DNA of 64,000 bases from Schizochytrium sp. TIO01 (Eukaryota > Sar > Bigyra > Thraustochytrida > Thraustochytriidae). Position numbers and translations under genes: made by a program. Shown here piece after piece: positions 1-9,572 of this stretch; position 1 is the first letter of the stretch, and every line of letters begins with the position of its first letter. The stretch covers positions 2,873,102 through 2,937,101 of the forward strand of contig SMSO01000025.1 of assembly GCA_004764695.1 (NCBI GenBank). The letters are read 5' to 3'. Below the pieces are notes generated by a model that saw only the letters and a list, made by a program, of their open reading frames with translations, was not told the origin of the DNA and made no database searches.

Positions 1-1594
1 CATGTCCTGCATTACTAGCAGTGGCAATAGACTTTACGGGACGGTACTCGAAGTCCGTGTAGTACTGAGTAATGAGCACCTGAAGATATGCACTTGCCAT
101 GCCAACCAATCCACAAAGGAAGAAGGAGAACCATGCCGAAGGGGCAGCAGCTGTGTAGAGGAGAAATCTTGTCGCAATGAAGAATCCTACAACTGCGCAG
201 CCCATCGCAACAACGTAACCCCTCTTCAGAATAGCAATGGGGTCCTCGAGGTTACGCGCAGATGTGACGACAGTATCTCCCTGATCCGAGATCGTGAGAA
301 CTCCAAGCGTACTAACGATGAGATCAAAGGCGTGAATAAGGAGCGGGAAGAGGACAAATCCACGTGCCTCTGTAGCGGTCATGTCACACTCCATCGAGAG
401 GGTGCCACCAAGTACCATGGCGCTGATGATCTCTGCCGAAATACTTTCAAAGAGATCAGCTCCACGAGCCGAGCAGTCACCCACGTTGTCACCAACAAGA
501 TCTGCAATGACAGCCGGGTTTCTCGGGTCATCCTCCGGAATGCCCTGCTCGACCTTGCCCACGAGGTCAGCACCAACGTCAGCAGCCTTGGTGAAGATTC
601 CACCTCCGAGCTGCGAGAAGATAGCTACAAAAGATCCTCCAAACCCAAAGCCAATCAGAAGCACCGGGAGTCTTGCAAACGGGATTGCTCCAGGCTCGCC
701 GTCAACACCCTCGTACACCGCAGCGATGATGATGAAGAGCAACGAAATGCCCAGGACCACCAGCAAAACCACAATAAGGGCCGCCACAGCGCCAGACCTC
801 AGCGCGAGCTGAATGGTGCCGTGGTAGGACCTCATGGCAGCAGCAGAGACGCGAACGTTTGCTCTCACGGAGGTCCAAAGTCCAACGTATCCCGCACACG
901 CAGAGCAGGCTGCGCCCAAGAGGAACGACACTGCTGTAAGCATGGCCAAGAGGCTCTGGTTAAGCGACTCCTGACCGTGCGCAGGACGGCGGAACGCATA
1001 GACAGCGAAGAGAATAAAACTCATAGGGAAAGCGAGCTTGAAAATGGTACCGTAGACGCGAGCAAAGAAACTATCGGAGCCCTCGCGAATTGCGGCGGCA
1101 ATGCTGCGCATCTCAGATGGGCCCTCGTCCTGGAGCAAGACCCAGTGCACGAGCGCCCAGACGACAACGATGGCGCACAGGCAAATGACGAGAATACTGC
1201 CCATGATGAGGCCCTGGAAGAGGGCCACGAAAACGAGAGCAAACCCTAAGACGCCCACGATGGAGCGCAGGAGTCCTGAGCGAGGTACCATGTCGAGATT
1301 GAGCAGAATCTGGGCAAGACTCTTGCGGCGAGAAGAGACGCCTGAGCGACGCAGGTGCATGTGCGGGGTAAATGTAGACGACGCAGAGGATGCATTTGGG
1401 TTGCCCAGGTTTCCACCAGAAGGGTTGTTCGAAGACGTTGAGGAGCGGCTGCTAAGGTTATTGGAGCCGGATTGGGCAGACGAGGCAACCGAGGTAGAGG
1501 GCATCATGAGCTCCACGTCATCGTTGGGCGCAGAGGAGGAGCCAAGAGCGGCACCGCCGCTGTGGGCGGACTTGCCGCCGCCTCCGGAGAGCAT
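1..1594 (-). CDS. K+-independent (type II, AVP2-like) membrane H+-pyrophosphatase, 5' part; runs off the left edge
   Basis: This protein pumps protons across endomembranes using pyrophosphate hydrolysis. I translated the minus strand from the ATG at 1594; the frame stays open for 531 codons to the edge, so the C-terminal third is missing. Residues 1-90 are a Ser/Asn/Gly-rich extension, followed by hydrophobic membrane segments. The catalytic signature DVGADLVGKVEQGIPEDD is followed by NPAVIADLVGDNVGDC and then SARGADLFESISAEI. The C(S/A)ARGADLFES form is typical of the plant AVP2/type II branch; type I enzymes have IAGMGSDLFGS here. The last visible residues, around YYTDFEYRPVKSIATAS, also match that branch. 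The Lys/Ala position that decides K+ dependence lies outside the window. No in-frame ATG was found in about 100 bases upstream. No intron is needed. Family assignment is near certain; the subtype is strong. Confidence 0.95.
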   Translation of the reverse strand, partial: MLSGGGGKSAHSGGAALGSSSAPNDDVELMMPSTSVASSAQSGSNNLSSRSSTSSNNPSGGNLGNPNASSASSTFTPHMHLRRSGVSSRRKSLAQILLNLDMVPRSGLLRSIVGVLGFALVFVALFQGLIMGSILVICLCAIVVVWALVHWVLLQDEGPSEMRSIAAAIREGSDSFFARVYGTIFKLAFPMSFILFAVYAFRRPAHGQESLNQSLLAMLTAVSFLLGAACSACAGYVGLWTSVRANVRVSAAAMRSYHGTIQLALRSGAVAALIVVLLVVLGISLLFIIIAAVYEGVDGEPGAIPFARLPVLLIGFGFGGSFVAIFSQLGGGIFTKAADVGADLVGKVEQGIPEDDPRNPAVIADLVGDNVGDCSARGADLFESISAEIISAMVLGGTLSMECDMTATEARGFVLFPLLIHAFDLIVSTLGVLTISDQGDTVVTSARNLEDPIAILKRGYVVAMGCAVVGFFIATRFLLYTAAAPSAWFSFFLCGLVGMASAYLQVLITQYYTDFEYRPVKSIATASNAGH

Positions 1595-2437
1595 ATAGAT
1601 GCTCGAGCCACGGGTCGGTCCGAGGAGAAGAGAAGGCGGCGCGACGCTCAAAGAGAGGCCGCGGAAACCGGTATGTCTGTCTGACTTCTGTCTTTCTTTC
1701 TTTCTCTCTGTCTTTCTTTCTTTCAAGTTCTTTTTCAATGCTCTTTCACTAATAACAAATACTCAGTCTTTCTGAGGCTTTTCATAAACATTTTACCATT
1801 GTCAATAAATAAACAAATAAACAAATAAACAAACAAATAAATAAAGAAAGAAACAAAGAAAGAAATAAAATATTTTAACATAAAAAGTTTTTACCCCATT
1901 ACCATTACGCTAATTAATCAGAGTAGCTCCTAATAAAAAGGTGCTACTTTGCGCTAATCCTTTTTCGTGTTTTCTCCAAGTCAAAGCAAAGCAAAGCAAA
2001 GCAAAGCAAAGAAACCAACACCTTCGCGCTACGTCGACGAAGTCAGGCGTGAGCGTGGCAAACGCGACACGCTGGACCGCCGGCCGACTGCCTGTTCAGC
2101 CGGCCGTGGCATGCCTCGCCAAGCCTCTTGTTTGTCTGCGTGAATGGGCCACCCCAGTCTGTCTGCAAGCAGGGAGGGTTACGCAGCGAATGAGCGAAAC
2201 TGTACTTCTCCCTTATTATCGACAGCATGGAAATAACCAGCTGCACAGAGACCCCCCACTTCTAGGAGTACTCCCTAATAGGCCCATAGCGTGGCACTTA
2301 CTGGTTTTTGTCTTTCTTTCCTTTGATCCAAACAAAAAGAAAGAACTTCAAAGAAAGAAAGAAAGAAAAAAGAAAATAGAAAAAAAGAGAGAGAGAAAAG
2401 AAGAATCTAATCCCATAATAGCAACTTTGACCTTCCT

Positions 2438-2516
2438 TGATATAGATAGATATTGATATATAAGATAGATAGATAGATATTGATAGATAGATAGATAGAT
2501 AGATAGACAGATAAGG
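2438..2516. repeat. GATA-type microsatellite
   Basis: Runs of GATA with TTGATA interruptions and one GACA variant near the end. Confidence 0.85.
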
Positions 2517-2759
2517 GGATAAAGAGAGCGCTAAGAAAGAAGAGAAAGAAAAGAAACTGTCTCCTGGCTGGCTCGTTAGATGAATCTCATTCACATCGAT
2601 CGTACATGTCTCGATGGATGGATGGATAATCGTTGACGATGCTCGCGATCGATCCATCGGAGGAGCTTTAGGACGCCAGCAGAGCCTGCTTGCCACGGGA
2701 GGGATCTCGTGCGAGAGCACGCTCGGCTCCCGATTGAAGAGGTTCTGCGCACCGATCGA

Positions 2760-2863
2760 CTTACTTATTTACTTGCTTATACATATATATATAATATATA
2801 CATATTTATTTATTTATTTGTTTATTTATTTGTTTATTTATTTGTTTATTTATTTATTTGTTG
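2760..2863. repeat. TTTATTTATTTG tandem array after an AT-rich lead-in
   Basis: An AT-dinucleotide-like stretch (tatatatataatatata) passes into repeats of a 12-base unit built from two TTTA and one TTTG. Several reading frames stay open across it because the unit is a multiple of three. Confidence 0.85.
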
Positions 2864-3497
2864 TTTTTACTTTGCAATGAATGGCATTTTCTTTTTCTTT
2901 TTCATTTCATTCGAAGCAAATGGAATGGAATGGAATTGAGGTTCTTCACAGAGCCACAAAGCTCGAGCTCATTGCTTGCTTGCTTCAAGAGCGGCAGAGC
3001 TGAGTCGGCAGAAATGGCATGAGGCGGGAGAGCTGTAGGCGCCGCGGAGGTCGCCACGAGGAGCAAGCGAGCGAGGAGCGGCAGGAAGAATGGTGTGGGT
3101 TCCCGCCTCTTGGAGCTGGGGCGGAGCCGACCTTCCTTCGCAATGGGTGCCTGAATAGGATGAATAAATGGCATGGATGAGTAAATGGCATGGATGAAAG
3201 AATGAATGAGTGAGTGAGAGAGCGCACGAATCGAAAGAAGTTCTGTTGTTTTCCTGCCGATTCGCTCTCATTGGTCTGGTTCTAAAGGCACCTCTGTCTA
3301 CCACATCGAAGACGCTCGAAGCAGCAATCAAATTGCGCCAACCAAATTGTATCAAAAAACGTGCCAATCGACGATTGACGATTGATTAATTGCGATTGAT
3401 CTATCGACCGACTGATCGATCGATCTGCGAGGGAGCTCAACGCGTGCTTGGGCTTGTTTGGACTCTCCCTGGAATCGTATTGTGTACGAGACTAATG

Positions 3498-3629
3498 CAT
3501 TCATGTATTTATACATTTATGCATTTATACATTTATGCATTTATACATTTATGCATTTATACATTTTTGCATTCATGCATTTATACATTTATGCATTTAT
3601 ACATTTATACATTTATACATTTATGCATG
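3498..3629. repeat. ATTTATACATTTATGC minisatellite
   Basis: Alternating ATTTATAC and ATTTATGC octamers make a tandem array of about 130 bases with a few substitutions (TTTTGC, ATTCATGC). Open frames in it give only ILE/TYR-rich low-complexity protein, so it is not called coding. Confidence 0.85.
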
Positions 3630-6039
3630 AATGCTCATGCATGCGTTGAGATTGAGACTAACTCTCGAGCCTCGCCGGCTTTGTGAAGGATGTTACGATC
3701 GTTTGCTGTAGTACGTAGCTGCGAGTGGCAATGCGCCGGAATTGGCCAAGGCAGCTTCCAAATCAGTAGAAACAGTTGCCGATGTTCTCCAGGCCTGTCG
3801 ATGTTCTCCACGATGCTCTCGAGGACATGCTCGGTGCCAATCTCGCGAACCCCAAACTCCGTCAGGAGGCTAGTTAGTCAGTTCTTTCGTGCTTTGCTTG
3901 TTTTTGCTTTCCTTTCTTGCCGGCGTAAGATAATGAATGACTCTTCTCTCTTTCCAACGCTTTTCTGTGTTCTCCGCTATTATGACAACCCATCTCCTAA
4001 GTACTATCTCCTCCAAGGTTAGGAAAAGCTCTAATTATGAAATAATAAAATAAACATTAGAAAATAAAATAAAAAATTAATATAACATAATATTACAAAA
4101 TAAAATGAGTGAATAACTTTGGAGTAACCAACTTATAATTAATGAATAAAAAAGTAGATGATGAATAAATTTTAATTAATTAATTAATTAATTAATTAAT
4201 ATCTTTCTCTCTGCCACGGATACAAGGATGGAAACGGACATCGAAGCACAGCAAAGGTTTCGAGGCAAGGAATAACATCAAACCGAGAGGACATTATGTA
4301 GCACGCCTAGGTTTACGGAGGCTGCCTTCGAGAGGTTTGCTTGACCACGGCATCTCCTGACGGCCCATTGCCTTCACAAAAGAACTTGCTTGCGCAACAT
4401 ATCACGGAAAACTGGTTCTTTGCAAAATCTGCTGGGCTGCAGCCCTTCTTAGACTTGGGAGTCCCGCTGGACTGGGGCTATGCCCATTCTACCGGTTACT
4501 CTACCAAGAACTGAAGCAGTCCCACGAGCCGTCTGTCGTAGAGTATCGGGTAGCGTGTCTCGGTAGAAGTGCAGAAAAGTGCTGACCTGGCACCTATTGA
4601 AGGGATAAGAATATGGCTGTTATAAATCTGCAAAACGATGAGGTTAATGATTAGTTCATGCGAGCTGGAGGGAGCGTCTGTGCAGTCGCTGTGTAAATTT
4701 GGGTATATCTTCTGGAGCGATCAAAATAGGGATACAGAACCAGTCGAGCATACGGTGCTACAGAATCAGAATTTATTGACAATTCAAGATTGTAATGTTC
4801 GCGTTGACACATTAAGACATTTGTTCTTCGTTCCTGTGGGCTGAGGAAATGCAAACTTCTGCTGTAAGTCTGCGCAACCGCACTACACTATCCTGGTGTT
4901 GAAAATAGGTGAAATCACAGCTAAGCACATGAGTTAGTGATTTCATGAAGTAGCACTAGTTACGACCTGGCAATCGTAGTAGTGACGCAGACTCTCTGCT
5001 TGGAGCTTGTCCTGGTTTAAGGTACAGGCCTTAATCGGCTGGTCGAGCATCGCGGATAAAAAGTTGGTTTCCTATAGTACAGACACTACTGTTTTCTGCT
5101 CCATATAATCGATATGATGGCATTCAACGTGGGGAGCGATGTCATGATGAAATTATCGTGCTAATAATTCTTTGTAGTATAACTCAATGAAGTTCGCTCA
5201 TGATGATATTGAGGTAATTCAGCTGGATCTACTTACAATTTAACAACATTGAGTTTCTCGTCACCCCTACTAGGCAGAAGCAACTCCTTGGCATTTCCAT
5301 CCTTTGTTGGCACATACCTAGGCACCCATAAATATGTACTACCTTTTAGTTGAAAATTGAAGAAGCTCTAAGGCACGATTTAACTTGAATCTGAACATGT
5401 AACGAGAAATACCTTACTATTGCCAGTCCAGTTTGACAACCCAGGTGAAAACTTAATTGATCCATAATATTTTGGGAATTGAGACACTGCAACGCGATGC
5501 TGGAACTTCATCAACACTTGCCCAGTAAACCAGAATGATAGCTTTTAAACAAGCGAATTATCAAGGATAGTCAGCATTTTATTTGACCTATCAGACAGGA
5601 GCGAACAATTTGTTGTCTCTGCAATGCAACCCTATTATAGCCAAAACGAAGTGCTGTTTATTTCCTACAAGAGCAAAGATACGTAGAAATAAAATCCTAG
5701 TTTAATGGTCTATTAAAAGGTTTATACAGGTAATCATGATTAATCATGGACAATAATGCGGCGGTTTTTCCGTTCTGCGACGGTCTCTGTGGATGTACTT
5801 AATCATCAGTCATTCAATCCTAATCCACTTTGACAGCGCGAGGAAGAAAAATCCTGGCGCGTGGTAGAGTGGGTTTGGAGTCTTCAGAGACTCAGAAAAC
5901 TAGAGCTTCAAGTTTTGGCCATAGTTCGCGTGGTCGATCAGGGTTCTACAGCTGGGTCTATCCAGGAATCCGAGCATCAACACCAAAACACGGGTCGGGT
6001 CCTTCACTGTAAGGAAACCTGCGCGCAGACGACAGAAAT
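3630..6039. other. Gene-free interval before the BRCT-kinase gene
   Basis: No recognisable gene. An ATTA/TTAA run lies at about 4169-4202. The rest, 4.2-5.8 kb, is non-repetitive sequence of moderate AT content with only short ORFs (under 115 codons) that resemble nothing known to me. An in-frame TAA at 6010-6012 closes the frame just upstream of the next gene's ATG. Confidence 0.5.
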
Positions 6040-8958
6040 ATGCGAAGCTATGGGTCAAACAAGGACAAAGGTGCAACGAAATCGGTGCGAACCTATAGCC
6101 GCAAAAACCGGGCAAATGGCGCAGGATCTAGACTTCATGCCGAGCTCGGAAACAGAAACTGGGACAACCTTGTGCGGTCCACAGCGCAACTAACGACTCC
6201 AAGTCTTGCCAAATTCAATGACAATGCCCCATGTAAGAAAGAAGAAGGCAATCCTAGAAAGGTGCTAGGGACACGAGATGTCAATGCAGGCTCAACACCA
6301 AACCCCCTGCCTACCGATAAACCAATGGTTAAAAATAAAGCTACACACACTAAGCAGACGATTCCACCTCAGACAAAACAGCATGGGGAGACCAGGCCGT
6401 ATGCCACATCTCCTAAGCTTCCAGAGCTGGTTGAGACCCATTTGTCACCTCAGAAACCTAGCGTAACATTGAGAACTATGCGTGATACCAAGGTTGTATA
6501 TGTGAAGCCCGATGACGAAGAAGATGACGAAGAGGATGTGGAAACATTGGCAAAGACTGTAGGCACCGACTTGCAAAGTAACCAGCCCGTGCAAACGCAT
6601 GATCTAGAGTCTAGTGACTTAGAACCGCCTGAGCTTTCTCATACTACAGAATCTACGCATGCGGAGAGAGACCCTTCGGTCCATACTGAAAACCATGTAA
6701 GCGGTTCGGACTTGGAGGATGATGATGACGAAGAAGAAGAAGACGAAGAAGAGGAATCTGGTTCTCAAAGGCATGTAGTGGTAGCATTAGCTAAGTTTGA
6801 TGCTAAAGGTCGTCGATTGGCACGAAAGACCATTCAGGAACTTGGTTCAGATGAATCGTTCTCAAACGACCGTGATTGCGGCACAGATGCTACCCATATT
6901 GTTATTTTTGATCCAGCAGCAAGCATGCGCAACATGAAGGTTCTTCTCGGTCTTGCACGCGGTGCTTGGATCCTACAAGAATCATGGTTGCAGGCATCCA
7001 AAGAAGCGGGCGCTTGGGCACCAGAGGAAACGCATGAAGCGATGCTTCAATTTCCCTGTACTGCCCAAGTCCGTAAATGGCAAGCAGACGGCACCCTACA
7101 CGCCCATTTCCTCGCTGATGTCACATGCTATGCAGATTTTGCAGATGACTCTAACCTCAAAGCCAAAGATCACTTTTCCCAGATTATAGAGTCTTTTAAC
7201 GGACGTTTGACAGATACCCTACTGGATGCAGACTTGATTGTCACTGTCAATTCAGATGAGAAAGACTCACCACAAAATGATTTGAATAATAAAGACGCAC
7301 ATATGATACCACGTTGCCACAGAGATTGGCTTCTCGAGAAACTCCGTGCCGGTGAAACTATAAAAGACCTTCTCCCAGGGATGCAGGAACAGCAAATCTT
7401 GCAGTACTCACAGGCACAGGCACAGGCACAGGCACAGGAACAACAGATACAGGTATTCGCAACACCGATTCTTGAGCGAGTGTTAGGTTTTCTTGAAAAG
7501 GATGAAGTACTTTGCTGTACAATCGCTGTGAACAGGCGGTGGGCAGATGCGTCTCGAACAGCTTCAATGCGTGCTAGTGTAGCATTCGTCCGGAAGATCT
7601 GCAACCTTTTCGAAACGAAAAAGGGAGATCTATCAATGGTAGCAGAAGAAGAATTAGGTCTCTGGAAATGCTCAAAGGGTCTAGCCAAAAACTTTCCAAG
7701 AGGAAAGTTTCTTTCAGATGGTTCGTATAAATTTGTTTACAAAGTGTGGTGTGAGTCTGCTCAACGTTACGAGGCACTTAGTGTGATGGATTATAATTCT
7801 GTTTATGAAAGGTCAACTGTTTCTGTTGTAGCCCAAGAAGTAGACGTTGCTGTACAACTATCTGAGTTAGTATCAAGAGGTATTTGCGCAAACTTCATTG
7901 AGACCTACCAGGTCTTTCAAACAGCCACAGCGCCTCTGGAAGACCTCTGGGGATCTTCACAAGGTCACGACGATGCTACTGAAGATGCTAGTAGTACGGT
8001 TTCTGGTTCTGATGATGATCAAAAGATATTTCAATACATTCGAATGGAGCTGTGTACTCATGGAGACATGGAGGATCACCTGAAAACTTACCCGGGAAAG
8101 ATTCTAAGTGTTGAGGCAACCCTGGGTGTATTTTTACAGATGGTGTTTTCCTTACATATTGGATACGAGAAAGTTGGTCTGCGGCACTATGATGTGAAGC
8201 TGTTAAACTTTTTCGTTACCAAGGGTAGCGAACAGCACGGCTATGCGTTTCAGCTAAAGGACGGCGCTCAGCCTCTGGGGCTCTGTGATGAACATTCTGG
8301 CCTAATTGTAAAGCTTGCTGATTATGGCACAGCGAGTACGCGCACTACAGGCCGCACAGTCCTGGATATTGACCACTTTGCCACCCAAGAAAATGCGCCC
8401 CCTGAATACTTATTTCTGGGCAACGACTCCCCACCGGAGGGATCTGATTCATTTGCTCTTGGTCTTTGTCTATTTCACCTTTTCACTGGCGATTGTCCTT
8501 ATGAAGAAATCATGGAGTCTGTAAAGTGCCCCACAAGTGTGAAGCGAGCTCTCAAAGCGATCTGGACCACAGAAGAATGGTCAGTTCTCGACCATGTTAT
8601 TGCTGACGATCCCGAGGACACAATGTATCACACTTTATATAGGTTTCTTGTGCTTCTTGACTTGCCTGAGGAGGGTTCTCGTTTCGACAAATCTCAGGTT
8701 GGTGTCGCACTTCGAGGTCTCCTCAATTCAAATAAGAACACCAAGGCAGCTGTGCAGTTCCGGAGCGATCGCCAACAATTTGCCATCGGATCTGGATCAC
8801 ACCCGTTAGTTTCTCGAGCGTCACAGCGGCTTGCAGAAGCACCCTATGCAATCGATGTTTTGAAAGGTCTTTTAGCCTGGGATCCAGAAGACCGTTTGCA
8901 AGATTACGCAGCTGTTCTTCGCCATCAAGCCTTTCAACAAAAGTACCATGTCAAATAG
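6040..8958 (+). CDS. Tandem BRCT-like / F-box-like / divergent protein kinase fusion protein
   Basis: The protein has 972 residues and no close family I recognise. Residues 1-240 are disordered and basic, ending in acidic runs near 158-166 and 225-238. Residues 245-335 look like a BRCT domain (THIVIFD, then LGLARGAWILQESWL), and 350-440 like a second (ADLIVTV, then CHRDWLLEKL). An AQ dipeptide run sits at about 458-466. Residues 474-510 resemble an F-box (ILERVLGFLEKDEVLCCTIAV). From about 555 a kinase fold follows: glycine loop GSYKFVYKV at 561, catalytic loop HYDVKLLNF at 716-724, DYG at 761-763, PPE at 787-789. The usual beta-3 Lys (AxK) appears to be Ser (ALS near 579), so activity is doubtful. 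BRCT domains suggest phosphopeptide binding in DNA-damage or cell-cycle signalling. A/T-ending codons suggest modest expression. Start: first ATG after an in-frame TAA. Confidence 0.85.
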   Translation: MRSYGSNKDKGATKSVRTYSRKNRANGAGSRLHAELGNRNWDNLVRSTAQLTTPSLAKFNDNAPCKKEEGNPRKVLGTRDVNAGSTPNPLPTDKPMVKNKATHTKQTIPPQTKQHGETRPYATSPKLPELVETHLSPQKPSVTLRTMRDTKVVYVKPDDEEDDEEDVETLAKTVGTDLQSNQPVQTHDLESSDLEPPELSHTTESTHAERDPSVHTENHVSGSDLEDDDDEEEEDEEEESGSQRHVVVALAKFDAKGRRLARKTIQELGSDESFSNDRDCGTDATHIVIFDPAASMRNMKVLLGLARGAWILQESWLQASKEAGAWAPEETHEAMLQFPCTAQVRKWQADGTLHAHFLADVTCYADFADDSNLKAKDHFSQIIESFNGRLTDTLLDADLIVTVNSDEKDSPQNDLNNKDAHMIPRCHRDWLLEKLRAGETIKDLLPGMQEQQILQYSQAQAQAQAQEQQIQVFATPILERVLGFLEKDEVLCCTIAVNRRWADASRTASMRASVAFVRKICNLFETKKGDLSMVAEEELGLWKCSKGLAKNFPRGKFLSDGSYKFVYKVWCESAQRYEALSVMDYNSVYERSTVSVVAQEVDVAVQLSELVSRGICANFIETYQVFQTATAPLEDLWGSSQGHDDATEDASSTVSGSDDDQKIFQYIRMELCTHGDMEDHLKTYPGKILSVEATLGVFLQMVFSLHIGYEKVGLRHYDVKLLNFFVTKGSEQHGYAFQLKDGAQPLGLCDEHSGLIVKLADYGTASTRTTGRTVLDIDHFATQENAPPEYLFLGNDSPPEGSDSFALGLCLFHLFTGDCPYEEIMESVKCPTSVKRALKAIWTTEEWSVLDHVIADDPEDTMYHTLYRFLVLLDLPEEGSRFDKSQVGVALRGLLNSNKNTKAAVQFRSDRQQFAIGSGSHPLVSRASQRLAEAPYAIDVLKGLLAWDPEDRLQDYAAVLRHQAFQQKYHVK
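7408..7440 (+). repeat. In-frame CAGGCA hexamer run inside the BRCT-kinase gene
   Basis: A tandem CAGGCA run encodes alternating Gln-Ala between the second BRCT-like domain and the F-box-like segment. Its length is a multiple of three, so copy-number change would keep the frame. Confidence 0.8.
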
Positions 8959-9572
8959 AAAGACAACAATAGTTTTCTTCAGCATAGTCAGATAATCTCC
9001 CTTTTATCTTGTGGGCTATGGCCAAAGAAACATTATATACCAACTAACAAAGAACTTCCATTTGGGCGGATCTGTATGCTTTCTTACGGGCTCTGTTCCT
9101 TATTTCCAAATTCGTTGATAATTCATTTGTTGCTCTAGCTATTGCGTGCCTATGAACTATATCCATTTGGACAAATATATACTTTCAGCTGAAGAACTTC
9201 TACCTAATAATTATGATATCTTATAATGTATTGTTACAACTCATCTGGAACCAGATAAACGTTTCGAGATTAAGTTTTCTTCCGTCCGAAACTGATGTAT
9301 GGAGATGATATAGAGACAAGTAACTAGGTTCTTTTTAAAGCGTATTCAGAAGGTTAAAAAAAAGAAGAGATCGTATCGATTTAGTTTGCAATACTCAACA
9401 TAACTAACTTAATGGCAAGCGACACTCCTTATAATCGGGTGAAGTAAAGTGGGAGGAGAAAGTATTTTGTAGGCGTGTTTTTTTGAATAAGAAAAATGAA
9501 TGTTTGTAAAAAAAAAAAATAGAACGTAGCGTAGGGAGGACATAGCAAATGTGGACGGACGGAACTATCAAT
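8959..9572. other. Convergent 3' spacer between the BRCT-kinase and GPAT genes
   Basis: About 610 bases of AT-rich sequence between two gene 3' ends. It should hold both 3' UTRs and poly(A) sites. An A-run of about 12 lies near 9509. No gene is seen. Confidence 0.5.

Larger units (their letters stand above)
1595..3489. other. Repeat-rich spacer upstream of the H+-PPase
   Basis: No gene is supported here. The stretch holds CTTT-type repeats at about 1691-1724, AAAT/AAAC repeats at 1804-1869, an AAAGC pentamer run at 1982-2012, a purine-rich GAAA tract at 2334-2404, GATA-type repeats at 2438-2516 and a TTTATTTATTTG array at about 2760-2863. ORFs in it are short and fall across these repeats. 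The part nearest 1595 should carry the H+-PPase promoter and 5' UTR, but no element is convincing. Confidence 0.6.

Noticed and set aside
2-1249. 415-codon plus-strand ORF at the left edge
   Set aside because: It is antisense to the H+-PPase, whose frame has clear family motifs. The plus-strand translation has no features and its openness follows from the codon bias of the real gene.
3690-4022. 110-codon plus-strand ORF
   Set aside because: No recognisable domain, next to a minisatellite, and of a length expected by chance.
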